A stretch of DNA of 64,000 nucleotides, from positions 62,001 to 126,000 of the forward strand of contig JAGBMJ010000103.1 of NCBI GenBank assembly GCA_017634975.1, given 5' to 3'. The position numbers and the translations under genes were made by a program. Positions 45,656 to 53,913 of the stretch are shown piece after piece. The notes beneath the pieces were generated by a model. It was not told the origin of the DNA. It worked only from the letters and a program-made list of their open reading frames with translations, and made no database searches. Origin of the DNA: Lachnospiraceae bacterium (lineage in GTDB: Bacteria > Bacillota > Clostridia > Lachnospirales > Lachnospiraceae). Each line of letters starts with the position of its first letter. Positions within the stretch are counted from its first letter, which is position 1.

Positions 45656-46924
45656 ATGGACAATGATCCGAATGGATTTTTTAACAAAAAATATGTGAAA
45701 ATCTGCATTTATGCTTCTGTAACTGTCGTATTGACTCTGATCGCCATCTATCTGGTATACCTTACCGGTGGATTCTGGGCAAAGATCTGGGCGCTTTTTA
45801 CCGCGATCCTCCGTCCTCTGCTGATCGGACTGATCCTCTGTTATCTGCTCTCCCCTTTGGTGTCTTTTCTTGAAAACGCCATTGTCAAGAAGAAAAAGAA
45901 TAAAGGCAGCAGGATTCAGGCCATTCTGCTCAGTTACCTGCTGGTTATAGCGGTCATCGCTGCCCTGGCCGCTCTGATCCTGGTCACCGCCTACAAGAAC
46001 ATTGCCACGATCAATTACGACAGTCTTATCAAAGGAGTTACAAATGCGATCACATCCTTGCAGCTAAACTTTAACGATCTGCCCGCAAAAGTGCAGGAGA
46101 TCCTGGATCTTGCCGGCATTTCCTTCGGCGGTGTCGGCAGTATGGCTACCGAAGCCGTCAATGCCGTGTTCACTGGCCTGGAGCGTTTCTTCACCGGTAT
46201 GTTTTTCGGCATCATTTTTTCTGTTTACTTTATGCTGGACGGTTCCAATATCAGTAAATACTGGGAAAATGTATTCCGCACAGTTTTCGGCAATGCCGCT
46301 GGTGACACGCTGCAGCTCGCCCTGGATGATTTCAACCGTGTCTTCTCCGGCTATCTCCGCGGGCAGATGCTCGATGCCAGTATCGTACTGGTGATCTCCT
46401 GCATCCTGCTCACCCTGATCGGTGTTCCCAATTCCATCCTGGTCGGCGTTCTCATCGGTCTCGGAAACCTGATCCCCTATGTCGGTCCGATCGTAGGCTA
46501 TGTGGTCCTGGCGATCGTCTGCATTCCCGGACACGCCTTTACGGAAATGATCATCGGTTTTATCTGCGTAGCCGTTATCATGTTTATCGATGCCAATATC
46601 ATCAACCCGCGTCTTCTGAGCGACAATGTAGAGGTACATCCCCTGCTGGTGGTCGCTGCCCTGATCGGTGGCGGTGCGCTGGGCGGACTGCTTGGTATGA
46701 TCATCGCCGTTCCCGTAGCCGCATTCCTGAAAGTACAGTTGGACCGCTACGTCAGCCAAAAAGCGGAGAAAGATGCCAAAGAATCCGCATCTCAGAAACC
46801 CGAAGTGCAGAAAGCGGAACTGGCAGCTCCGAAAGCGCAGGATCCCGAAGTACGTGAAGCGGCTCCCGCAAAGGCAAAGCCGCTTCCTAAGAAAAGAGCA
46901 AACAACGTTAAGAAAAACAGGTAG
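45656..46924 (+). CDS. AI-2E family transporter (PerM/YtvI type)
   Basis: The 422-residue protein has a characteristic layout: two N-terminal membrane helices, a soluble segment, and several helices in the second half. The motif LIGLGNLIPYVGPIVG near 272 and DANIINPRLLS near 318 are hallmarks of the AI-2E family (PF01594). Members are proposed Na+/H+ antiporters or exporters; the name does not prove AI-2 transport. The last 60 residues are charged and rich in Lys, Pro and Ala (QKPEVQKAELAAPKAQ), likely a cytosolic tail. Confidence 0.92.
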   Translation: MDNDPNGFFNKKYVKICIYASVTVVLTLIAIYLVYLTGGFWAKIWALFTAILRPLLIGLILCYLLSPLVSFLENAIVKKKKNKGSRIQAILLSYLLVIAVIAALAALILVTAYKNIATINYDSLIKGVTNAITSLQLNFNDLPAKVQEILDLAGISFGGVGSMATEAVNAVFTGLERFFTGMFFGIIFSVYFMLDGSNISKYWENVFRTVFGNAAGDTLQLALDDFNRVFSGYLRGQMLDASIVLVISCILLTLIGVPNSILVGVLIGLGNLIPYVGPIVGYVVLAIVCIPGHAFTEMIIGFICVAVIMFIDANIINPRLLSDNVEVHPLLVVAALIGGGALGGLLGMIIAVPVAAFLKVQLDRYVSQKAEKDAKESASQKPEVQKAELAAPKAQDPEVREAAPAKAKPLPKKRANNVKKNR

Positions 46925-46927
46925 AGA

Positions 46928-47944
46928 CTATTCGTACATTGCCTTTTTTTCGTATAACTCCAGGAAACATCTTATGCTGGCTTCGCATCTTCCCGGATTC
47001 GTGCGGTAGATAAAATGACTTCCCGGGCAGTAGTCGATCGTATAATCTCCCCCCATTTTTTCAAGATAGGGGATCAATTCATGTTCGTTTGCATATCTGC
47101 TTTCCGGGTCCTGCAAATCCGCATCTCTTGCAGAAATATATAGTTTCGGAACATTTGACTCCTGAAGAGACTCCCACGTCGCATTCCGGTTTCTATTGAT
47201 TGCCGCACTTTCCGCCGCGACCGCATCGGAAGATATGGACAATAACTGCAGGATACAGTAAGCACGCCATTCGTCTTTCGGAAGGTTCAATTCATTCTCA
47301 TAAAACAGCGGAACCATAATGTCAAAGATCCCAAACTCTATCGCCAGTTTATACAGCGTATTGTCCGGAGGACTTTCCACCATTTCTTCTTCCGTCATCG
47401 GTTCCACATAGGTTCCGTCTATGTTGACGAATGCCTCCACTTCCTCCGGGTACTTGTTTGCCCAATAGCTTGCATACGTTCCCCCCATCGAATGTGCCAT
47501 CAGAATAACCGGCGTTTCCACTCCCGATGCCTTCAATGCCTTACGATACTCTTCCACGATCACATCAACGTTTCTGTCATCATGCACATCATCGCTTCCG
47601 TCCCATCCGGTTCTTCCGATGTAGATAAACTGATAATCGTCCTCCATATTTCTCGCCATTGTCCGCAGATCGACAGCCATTCCGGCCCCCATACCACTCA
47701 GAACGACGATTTTTCCTCTTCCTTCTTCATATCCGAACTTTACAACGTTCAGCGAATAGTCTCCGATGGAAACCGGATTATAATAGCCTTTTTTTGCCAA
47801 AAATTTCATATCCAGGCTGTGTTTCACCCGGTGAAAAACAAACAATCCCGCAAAAATTCCGACAAGCACCAATACAATCGTGACAAGCACTTTCACAGGA
47901 TTTCTTTTTTTCTTTTCCTTATTCTTTTCCTTATTCCTTTCCAT
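46928..47944 (-). CDS. Membrane-anchored alpha/beta hydrolase
   Basis: A lysine-rich N-terminus precedes a single membrane helix (residues 19-38); the hydrolase domain should be outside the cell. The nucleophile elbow AHSMGG lies near residue 150 and a histidine in GSHF near 312. The lid segment varies from named families. It resembles uncharacterised clostridial hydrolases near the lipase/peptidase branch. Lipid or peptide substrate is open. Its stop is four bases from that of the permease gene, which faces it. Confidence 0.8.
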   Translation of the reverse strand: MERNKEKNKEKKKRNPVKVLVTIVLVLVGIFAGLFVFHRVKHSLDMKFLAKKGYYNPVSIGDYSLNVVKFGYEEGRGKIVVLSGMGAGMAVDLRTMARNMEDDYQFIYIGRTGWDGSDDVHDDRNVDVIVEEYRKALKASGVETPVILMAHSMGGTYASYWANKYPEEVEAFVNIDGTYVEPMTEEEMVESPPDNTLYKLAIEFGIFDIMVPLFYENELNLPKDEWRAYCILQLLSISSDAVAAESAAINRNRNATWESLQESNVPKLYISARDADLQDPESRYANEHELIPYLEKMGGDYTIDYCPGSHFIYRTNPGRCEASIRCFLELYEKKAMYE

Positions 47945-48017
47945 ATGCCCAGCCCCCTCAACCTTAGGAACTATTCTATACGTAACAATGTATCATTGGG
48001 TTCTGACCCCCTATATT

Positions 48018-48917
48018 CTAAATCCCCAGATAGTTTCGGATCAAAGCATCATTCTCCACTCCATCCCGGTATCCCAGCCAGTACAGATTTCCCAATTTTT
48101 CCATATTCCCTTCCACGCGGGCTACCGTTACCGTCTCTGACGGTTCGATCCGAAGCAGTCTGCCTTCCATATGCAGCTGTTCGATCTCGTCACACTGACG
48201 ATTGTAGGATTTATTGCTGATCGCCAGTTTCTTTGCAAAAGCCTCCCGTGACCGGTAGAAACGCAGCGCTGTTTTGGAAATCTTGTCCGGTTTGCGATAG
48301 GTGGTTTCCCTGGTGCGAAGCACGATGATCTTTTGAAATCCGTTTTGCAGCGCCCAATGATATGGGATCTTACAGGTGCATCCACCATCCAGATACGGCA
48401 CACCGTCGATCCAGACCATCGGGGAAATATACGGCATGGTCGCCGAGGCCCTTACGCCGGCAAAAATGTCCCGGCTCCGTCCCTTTTCAAAACATACTGC
48501 CTTTCCGTTATCGCAATTCGTTGCCACCGCAATAAAGCGTTGCTTGCTGTTTTCAAAACGCTCATGATCAAACGGTTCCAGAATTCCTCTATCCTCGGTC
48601 AAAAATCCGATATCCAGCAGACTATGGCTGTGGAGCACCGCTCTGGCACCAACATAGCGGCTGTCATGCCGAAACCCCAGATTGATGCGTCCCGATCTGC
48701 CGATCTGTCCTGATATATAATTCATTCCGGACAGTGCTCCGGCCGATACACCGATCACACAGGCCATATTGATATCATTCTCCATCATCGCATCCAGAAA
48801 TCCTTGTGTATAGAGCCCGCGAAATGCTCCACCTTCCAGTACCAGACACCCCTCCGTAATATGATCAGACGCCCTTCCTTCCGGAAGGTTCTCTAATCCC
48901 GAATATACCTTATGCAT
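48018..48917 (-). CDS. Patatin-like phospholipase
   Basis: This protein has the patatin catalytic dyad: Ser58 in GVSAG and an Asp in the YLDGGC motif near residue 172, plus the oxyanion GGAFRG loop (29-34). The length of 299 is normal for bacterial RssA/YjjU-type proteins. The ATG at 48917 follows AGGAGAG by ten bases; the frame is open upstream without a better site. It probably acts on membrane phospholipids or lysophospholipids in the cytoplasm. A carbonic-anhydrase remnant precedes it. Confidence 0.9.
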   Translation of the reverse strand: MHKVYSGLENLPEGRASDHITEGCLVLEGGAFRGLYTQGFLDAMMENDINMACVIGVSAGALSGMNYISGQIGRSGRINLGFRHDSRYVGARAVLHSHSLLDIGFLTEDRGILEPFDHERFENSKQRFIAVATNCDNGKAVCFEKGRSRDIFAGVRASATMPYISPMVWIDGVPYLDGGCTCKIPYHWALQNGFQKIIVLRTRETTYRKPDKISKTALRFYRSREAFAKKLAISNKSYNRQCDEIEQLHMEGRLLRIEPSETVTVARVEGNMEKLGNLYWLGYRDGVENDALIRNYLGI

Positions 48918-48960
48918 GCTTTTCCACTCTCCTGTGATTATATTTGATTTATAAACAACT

Positions 48961-49041
48961 TCATCGTGATGCCGGCCCGATCGCAACATACTGTTCATTT
49001 CCCTTTTTTAGTCGTTCTATTGCTTCTTCTGCAGATATCAT
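48961..49041 (-). pseudogene. Possible N-terminal remnant of a beta-carbonic anhydrase
   Basis: The short frame reads MISAEEAIERLKKGNEQYV then ends within seven codons. This resembles the start of bacterial beta-carbonic anhydrases (SPEEALERLKEGNRRYV). A GGAG ribosome site is in place, but the remaining 170 or so residues are absent, as if a deletion joined it to the patatin upstream region. The match is short, so the identification is moderate. Confidence 0.5.
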
Positions 49042-49116
49042 TGTCGTCACTCCATCTTATCACGAGATAGTCTTCCATTATACTTATCCTCCGGAAAGAC
49101 GTTTCCCCTTACTGAT

Positions 49117-49650
49117 TTACAGATCCTTAGGGATCAGATTCCCCATCATCCCCCAATATACTTCCATATCCGACAATTCAAGATTTGAGATATTATCTTC
49201 TCCATTCAGAAACAACGGAACCTTATATCCTACGCATTTTTCGTGAGGAATATCGCATCCGGCATCGGATCCATACCATTCCTCAAAAAAATCAGATGCA
49301 AGCGAATCCGCGCTGTAATCTGCGATCTCCTCATCATGAAACATAATAAAATCAGCCGGAATATTTAATACTTCACCTGTTCCCGGCTCAAACAGCAGTG
49401 TTTTTCCCGTATGAATATTCTCGGCAAATTGCCTTCCAAGCCAGTCATATCCAAATACAATGATCGTTCCTTTATACTTCGGAAATGCCTCCTCTACGAT
49501 CTGCGTCCACTTTTCGATGTCGTTGATATTATGAATTCTGTATAGTCCCTTCTTAAAGGTTTCTCCTGAAAAAGACTGCAAAAAAGCTTCCGGATCTTCA
49601 ACAGCATCTTTCCCCTCAATACCTGCAAACTTATAAAACTTCTCAAACAT
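49117..49650 (-). CDS. DUF1851/Tdi1-like protein, possible toxin immunity factor
   Basis: The last 100 residues (GYDWLGRQFAENIHTG, FEPGTGEVLNIPADF, then CVGYKVPLFLNGEDN) match DUF1851, the C-terminal domain of T6SS immunity protein Tdi1 and its relatives in polymorphic-toxin loci. The start at 49650 has an AGAGAGG site; 177 residues result. No toxin gene is adjacent, so it would be an orphan immunity or GAD-like protein. Its role in this cell is therefore inference. Confidence 0.7.
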   Translation of the reverse strand: MFEKFYKFAGIEGKDAVEDPEAFLQSFSGETFKKGLYRIHNINDIEKWTQIVEEAFPKYKGTIIVFGYDWLGRQFAENIHTGKTLLFEPGTGEVLNIPADFIMFHDEEIADYSADSLASDFFEEWYGSDAGCDIPHEKCVGYKVPLFLNGEDNISNLELSDMEVYWGMMGNLIPKDL

Positions 49651-49750
49651 AATTTTTCCTCTCTTTCTCCTGTTATTCATACAATTTCCCGATCATCTGC
49701 TCACTTTATCCTCTTCATCGCTTAGTTCCCGGGGAAACCCTTTTCCTTAT

Positions 49751-50107
49751 GTGATGAAAAATCCGGTAACGACGATGCTGAACCGCGCCGCCCAGTTTGC
49801 CCCCTTTGCAGCACTCTCCGGCTATGAGGAGTCGGTCCGCGAGACGGAACGCCTGACCGACCGGCGCATCGAACCGGACGAAGCCGTGATCGCCGAGCTG
49901 AACGACAAGCTCCAGTATCTCTATCTGACCAGGTCCTCGCCCCCGCATGTCACCATCACTTACTTTGTCAAGGATCCCCGCAAGGACGGCGGCTCCTACG
50001 AAACCATCTCTTGCACCATCAAGAATATCGATGCCGTCTTTGCTTATGTGGTCATGGACGATGGCAGTCTGGTTCCGATCAAGGATATCTGTGCGATCGA
50101 GATGTGA
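49751..50107 (+). pseudogene. YolD-like gene fragment lacking its normal start
   Basis: Residues from TTMLNRAAQFAPFAALSGYEE to the end resemble the small YolD-like proteins usually coded beside a Y-family DNA polymerase in clostridia. The usual N-terminal segment before MLNRAAQ is replaced by six unrelated codons, and no ribosome site precedes the ATG. No polymerase gene is close. It may be a decayed fragment or a shortened but functional gene; I favour decay. Confidence 0.55.
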
Positions 50108-50251
50108 CTCCGGTCAGACTTTGACTATATTTACTATATTGTCTCCGTACTCTATTCCGTTTCCGGTCAGAAAATCTACCAGTCCTTCGATCTTCTCAGG
50201 CTGGCAAACGATCTTAGGTGTGTGGGCATCACACCCGATCCTTTTCCCTTC

Positions 50252-51103
50252 TCAGTTCCCGTCCTGCCAAAATGTCTTCTTAAATACTTCGTAATTCCTG
50301 CTACTGCCGGGTGGGCAGTATACGGCAAATTCTATCTTATCAAACACCTTTGGGAACTCCTGAATTGCCGTCTTGTATGCTCTGGCCACCACCTCCGGAT
50401 CATTCTGAAATGCGCCACATCCAAATGCTCCAAGAACAAGAGTATCTGCTCCTTTGGCCGCCGCACAGGTCAGCATATGAATGGCGCGCTTCACATGATA
50501 TCCGAATAACTCAGCGTTATTCATTATCGTCCCGCCATTTACCAGATCAAAGTGAATATTTGACCTCTTCCTGAGATCCGGCGCTGCGATAGTGATTACG
50601 TCCACCGTCACCCAGTCCTCTTTCGGCATACGCTCCGGCAGGTCTGTATCCGTCTTACAAATGATCACGCCCTCCGTATACACCAGCGAATCCGTTGCTT
50701 TTGGGGTATTCAGGTCATGATGATGCTTATAGAAAGTATCCCTTAATGCCCGACGATATATCAGCGGATACAGCGTAGATGTACGGCATAAGCACTCTTC
50801 CTGCGCTCCCGCCCCGTTTACCACTCCACCGCCGGCATAAAACGCATTTGCAAAGTTCATTACAGCGATCTTCGCCCTCTGATTCTCCTTATGAAGCCTC
50901 ATCGCCGCCTGGTAGCTCCGGTCTCCTGATACCGTTATATGCATTTCCCTTGTCTTAGTCGCATCAAAAACCGGATAATCATCCTCATAGAAAACGGTCG
51001 TTTTCTTCTTTGCGACAGGTATCGAAGCAGAGAGATCCGGATCTGATTTGATCCAGCTCTGCGTATCCTGAAACACTTCTATTCTTTGCTCTTTTGTAGA
51101 CAT
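50252..51103 (-). CDS. TIGR02452 family (PARG-like) protein
   Basis: This 283-residue macro-domain-type protein has the PARG signature GGG (AGGGVVNG) followed by QEE (AQEECLCR) near residues 92-105, typical of bacterial poly(ADP-ribose) glycohydrolases, and the C-terminal GAFGCGAFQNDP loop near 230. It is predicted to remove ADP-ribose from proteins or nucleic acids. Members often lie near toxin or phage-defence genes. No ADP-ribosyltransferase was recognised here. A strong GAAGGAGG ribosome site and TTGACA box lie upstream. Confidence 0.88.
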   Translation of the reverse strand: MSTKEQRIEVFQDTQSWIKSDPDLSASIPVAKKKTTVFYEDDYPVFDATKTREMHITVSGDRSYQAAMRLHKENQRAKIAVMNFANAFYAGGGVVNGAGAQEECLCRTSTLYPLIYRRALRDTFYKHHHDLNTPKATDSLVYTEGVIICKTDTDLPERMPKEDWVTVDVITIAAPDLRKRSNIHFDLVNGGTIMNNAELFGYHVKRAIHMLTCAAAKGADTLVLGAFGCGAFQNDPEVVARAYKTAIQEFPKVFDKIEFAVYCPPGSSRNYEVFKKTFWQDGN

Positions 51104-51343
51104 ATACTGCCGCCTCCTTCGAAGCTAATATCAATTGATAACCAAAAAACTTATGTACATTACCAGCATAATTGTCAATAGTTAACTGAAACCGCTTAGA
51201 TAGTTACCCATCTTGTGTTGCCGCCCCCTCTGATGAAACATCACGAATAACCAAAGATTCAATCTCCTCCCCGGCTGAGAGCTCAACAATTTAAATATGC
51301 CAAATATCTATAGACTTCTCAAATAACCATTATCTTTCATCGG

Positions 51344-51862
51344 TTAATATCCAATAACCAAAATACCTTTCAATGCAATTTTAATTCTATCACTCAAATA
51401 TAATGTTTCAAAATATGTCACTACTTTTTCAAAATCCTTACTCAATGTAGCTCCATTCATATATTCATTTCTAACTGCTATGCATAGATAATCAACATCC
51501 TGCATCATACATGCTTCAAAGAAATCTTTAAGGAACTGAAAATTTGTTACTGCTCTACCAGCCTCAACTTCTATCACAGTTCTCTTATCCGCATGAAACG
51601 CATCAGCCTCAAAATACTTTTCCTCTACACCGTTCTCTCCGAATAATACCGGAACATGGATCTTGTCATCCGCTCTTTTACTTTTTTCAACTATATATCC
51701 TAATGATTCAAGCCCCGGTCTTACTGCCTCCAGGACCTTATTGCTCTCCATCTTTTTTCTTGGAGAGGACGCAATTTCGTTTTCTACATCTTCAAAGGCT
51801 TTTACAATACTCCGAAAATTCTCCGACGGGGGAATATTCTTAGGAAAACTAATCCATCTCAT
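51344..51862 (-). CDS. PD-(D/E)XK nuclease-like protein, BglII/BstYI-type core
   Basis: The 172 residues contain the stretch YFEADAFHADKRTVIEVEAG (84-102). The spacing of Asp88 and Glu98-x-Glu100 fits the variant PD-(D/E)XK core (D...ExE/Q) known from BglII-like enzymes and many uncharacterised proteins. I cannot assign a recognition site. It is divergent from the SinI-like endonuclease gene, 71 bases away, with an inverted repeat between them. It may be a third nuclease of this locus or a regulatory partner. Confidence 0.55.
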   Translation of the reverse strand: MRWISFPKNIPPSENFRSIVKAFEDVENEIASSPRKKMESNKVLEAVRPGLESLGYIVEKSKRADDKIHVPVLFGENGVEEKYFEADAFHADKRTVIEVEAGRAVTNFQFLKDFFEACMMQDVDYLCIAVRNEYMNGATLSKDFEKVVTYFETLYLSDRIKIALKGILVIGY

Positions 51863-51893
51863 GATTTTCTCCTTTTCACTTGTATGCCCAATA

Positions 51894-51919
51894 TGGTATA
51901 ATAATTTTAAACTATACCA
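51894..51919. promoter_or_regulatory. Inverted repeat over the endonuclease promoter
   Basis: TGGTATA (51894-51900) and TATACCA (51913-51919) flank 12 bases. The left arm overlaps TATAAT (51897-51902), a likely -10 box for the endonuclease gene. This is a classical operator position. Confidence 0.55.
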
Positions 51920-51933
51920 AAGGAGGGCATGTT

Positions 51934-52707
51934 ATGTCAAAAAACAAATACTCCATTTCCGCTTCTTCTATTTCGCCTGAGGAATTATACCGGCTCTATG
52001 CTCAGGCCAAGCAGAGAAATCAACTTAATAAACCCTACACTGAACTTGATTATATTTTTGATATTGCTGCAAATCACCGTTCACTTTTCCCTGCTATAGA
52101 TTACAAGGGCACCATCTCTGAAGAAATCTATGTAGAGAGATGGGTTAAAAGCTATTGTGATGCAGAAAACACGCTTCCCAGCCAAAGAGAAGCTAAACCC
52201 AAAGGATCTTGCTCTGATCCAGCATTAAGAGTTTTAGTGCAGACCACCCAGGGCCTAACCGAAGAACAAGTCTCCATTGGAGAAAGCAATCATGATCTAT
52301 TTATGGCGGCTGAAAACCTCCAAGGTAATCTTCTCGAAGAATATATAGCGAATCGTATTCGTCCATATGGATTCGTATGGGCCAATGGAAATGTTCTAAA
52401 AGCCATAGACTTTATAACTACTGACGGTTCTCTTTTGTTACAGATAAAAAATAAATATAATACTGAGAACAGTTCTGGCAGCGATATCCGTGAAGGTACT
52501 ACTATCGAAAAATGGTATCGTCTTGGAGTCAGAACGGTTAATCATCAAAAGGTTCCCAATTTTAAATGGTCTGAACTCAATGAATTGATTAACAAATACA
52601 AAACTGAAGGATTTGATTTGCCACCTTGTAATATGTCCGAAGATGACTACCGTAATTTCCTTTCTGATGCTGTCAGGCGAAATCCTCATCTTCTTTCAGG
52701 AGATTAA
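51934..52707 (+). CDS. SinI-like type II restriction endonuclease
   Basis: The 257-residue protein resembles the SinI/AvaII group (GGWCC specificity in the type members). The core is PD-(D/E)XK-like: Asp159 in KAIDF, and Gln170-x-Lys172 in LLQIKNK, followed by the conserved block NTENSSGSDIREGTTIEKWYR. The ATG at 51934 has a strong AGGAGGG site. The cognate enzyme is a C5 cytosine methyltransferase at 53914-55311, agreeing with the SinI type. The recognition site of this protein is not known; GGWCC is inferred from family only. Confidence 0.8.
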   Translation: MSKNKYSISASSISPEELYRLYAQAKQRNQLNKPYTELDYIFDIAANHRSLFPAIDYKGTISEEIYVERWVKSYCDAENTLPSQREAKPKGSCSDPALRVLVQTTQGLTEEQVSIGESNHDLFMAAENLQGNLLEEYIANRIRPYGFVWANGNVLKAIDFITTDGSLLLQIKNKYNTENSSGSDIREGTTIEKWYRLGVRTVNHQKVPNFKWSELNELINKYKTEGFDLPPCNMSEDDYRNFLSDAVRRNPHLLSGD

Positions 52708-52708
52708 C

Positions 52709-53119
52709 ATGAAAGTCATTACTCTTAGAGAACCCTGGGCAAGTCTTATCGGAGAGCAGATCAAGAAAATCGAAACCCGCAGTTGGTTCACTAATTACCG
52801 AGGTGAGATGTATATTCATGCCGGATTGTCCAAAATCCCATCGAAAGATGCACGAATGAATCGCCTTGCAAAAGAGCTCCAGGGCCCTTTTCACTATGGA
52901 ACTATATTCGCCAAATGTAACCTTTCTGATTGTATCTTGATTGATGAATCATATGCCGAATCCGTAAAGAAATCGGATTATATGTGTTACGATTGCGGCG
53001 ATTACACTCCCGGACGCTATGCTTGGATCCTAACAGACATCGAATTAATCGATCCCATCGTTGCCACCGGAAAGTTAGGGCTATGGAATTATACTATTCC
53101 CGAAGGAGGCAATAACTGA
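52709..53119 (+). CDS. ASCH-domain protein
   Basis: The 136-residue protein has an ASCH (PUA-like) fold with the pattern GEQIKKIETRSW at 15-26 (family G-x-K-x-x-E-x-R) and RGEMYIHAG. ASCH domains bind RNA or modified bases. The start is two bases after the endonuclease stop, with AGGAG in the preceding gene, so the genes are co-transcribed. In this position it could be a reader of modified DNA or an RNA-binding partner; that is inference. Confidence 0.8.
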   Translation: MKVITLREPWASLIGEQIKKIETRSWFTNYRGEMYIHAGLSKIPSKDARMNRLAKELQGPFHYGTIFAKCNLSDCILIDESYAESVKKSDYMCYDCGDYTPGRYAWILTDIELIDPIVATGKLGLWNYTIPEGGNN

Positions 53120-53856
53120 TGGAAGGACTTCTTGTTGAAATCTGCCCTAACGAAACATACGATATTGTCGATACCAGGAACGATCAGTATGGCAGGCTGC
53201 GTATGTATTACAGCAAGATCAAAGAGAACCTTGCGTTAAATTCCACCGTCAGCTTTGATATCAAAAGAAGTGCCGCTGGAAACATTTATGCAAAATACAT
53301 AGCTGCTGTAGAACGTAATACTGCCATATTCAATACCGAGGATCGTTCTCAATGGTATAACTGGGGCGAAAATGAAGAAAATGATTTTATCTCCTACATA
53401 GTTCCGCACCTCAACTTGGATATCCAAATCAACCCCGCGAAAAGAACGTGTAGCTGGGCCATCGATTTAATCGATTATACGCGCAATCGTCCAGCCGATT
53501 TAAAAACACAAAACACCCCCTTTTTTACTGTAGCGAAATATAAATACAAGGGAGTGACTTGTAATCCAACCTACTCCGTAACATTTAATCGAAAGGATTA
53601 TATCAATTACAAATCCAACTACCCAAATTGTGATATCTACTTTTGGGTTCATTGGACCCAGACCCAATATCGCAACTATACTGTTCCGGAAATATACGGA
53701 GTATGGCGCGGTGACTTTTCAAAAATGGCCTTATGTATTGAAAGCGGTCAGGCACCTTTGCATCCATACATGCATCGGGTTGATGATGACCATAATGCAA
53801 AAGACAGCTATGTTTTCAATCTACAAGATGAAGACATATTCGAAAAAGTCTATTGA
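53119..53856 (+). CDS. Predicted nuclease with N-terminal OB-like domain
   Basis: No named family was recognised. The first 65 residues have the look of a small beta-barrel (cold-shock/OB-like). The second part contains SWAIDLIDYTRNRPADLKTQ (112-130): acidic residues at 116/119 and Asp127-Leu-Lys129 fit a PD-(D/E)XK-type nuclease with DxK. NTPFFTVAKY after it is conserved-looking. It overlaps the ASCH stop by one base and is the last gene of the operon. Its link to restriction is inferred from location. Confidence 0.55.
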   Translation: MEGLLVEICPNETYDIVDTRNDQYGRLRMYYSKIKENLALNSTVSFDIKRSAAGNIYAKYIAAVERNTAIFNTEDRSQWYNWGENEENDFISYIVPHLNLDIQINPAKRTCSWAIDLIDYTRNRPADLKTQNTPFFTVAKYKYKGVTCNPTYSVTFNRKDYINYKSNYPNCDIYFWVHWTQTQYRNYTVPEIYGVWRGDFSKMALCIESGQAPLHPYMHRVDDDHNAKDSYVFNLQDEDIFEKVY

Positions 53857-53861
53857 TGATT

Positions 53862-53888
53862 AGGGAGATCTGAGGATCTCCCTTTATT
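53862..53888. terminator. Terminator between the nuclease and methyltransferase genes
   Basis: AGGGAGATC (53862-53870) pairs with GATCTCCCT (53875-53883) around TGAG. Two direct copies of a 15-base unit ATTCATATTCAGCCT follow (53886-53900 and 53901-53915), at the end of the methyltransferase frame. Confidence 0.75.
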
Positions 53889-53913
53889 CATATTCAGCCT
53901 ATTCATATTCAGC

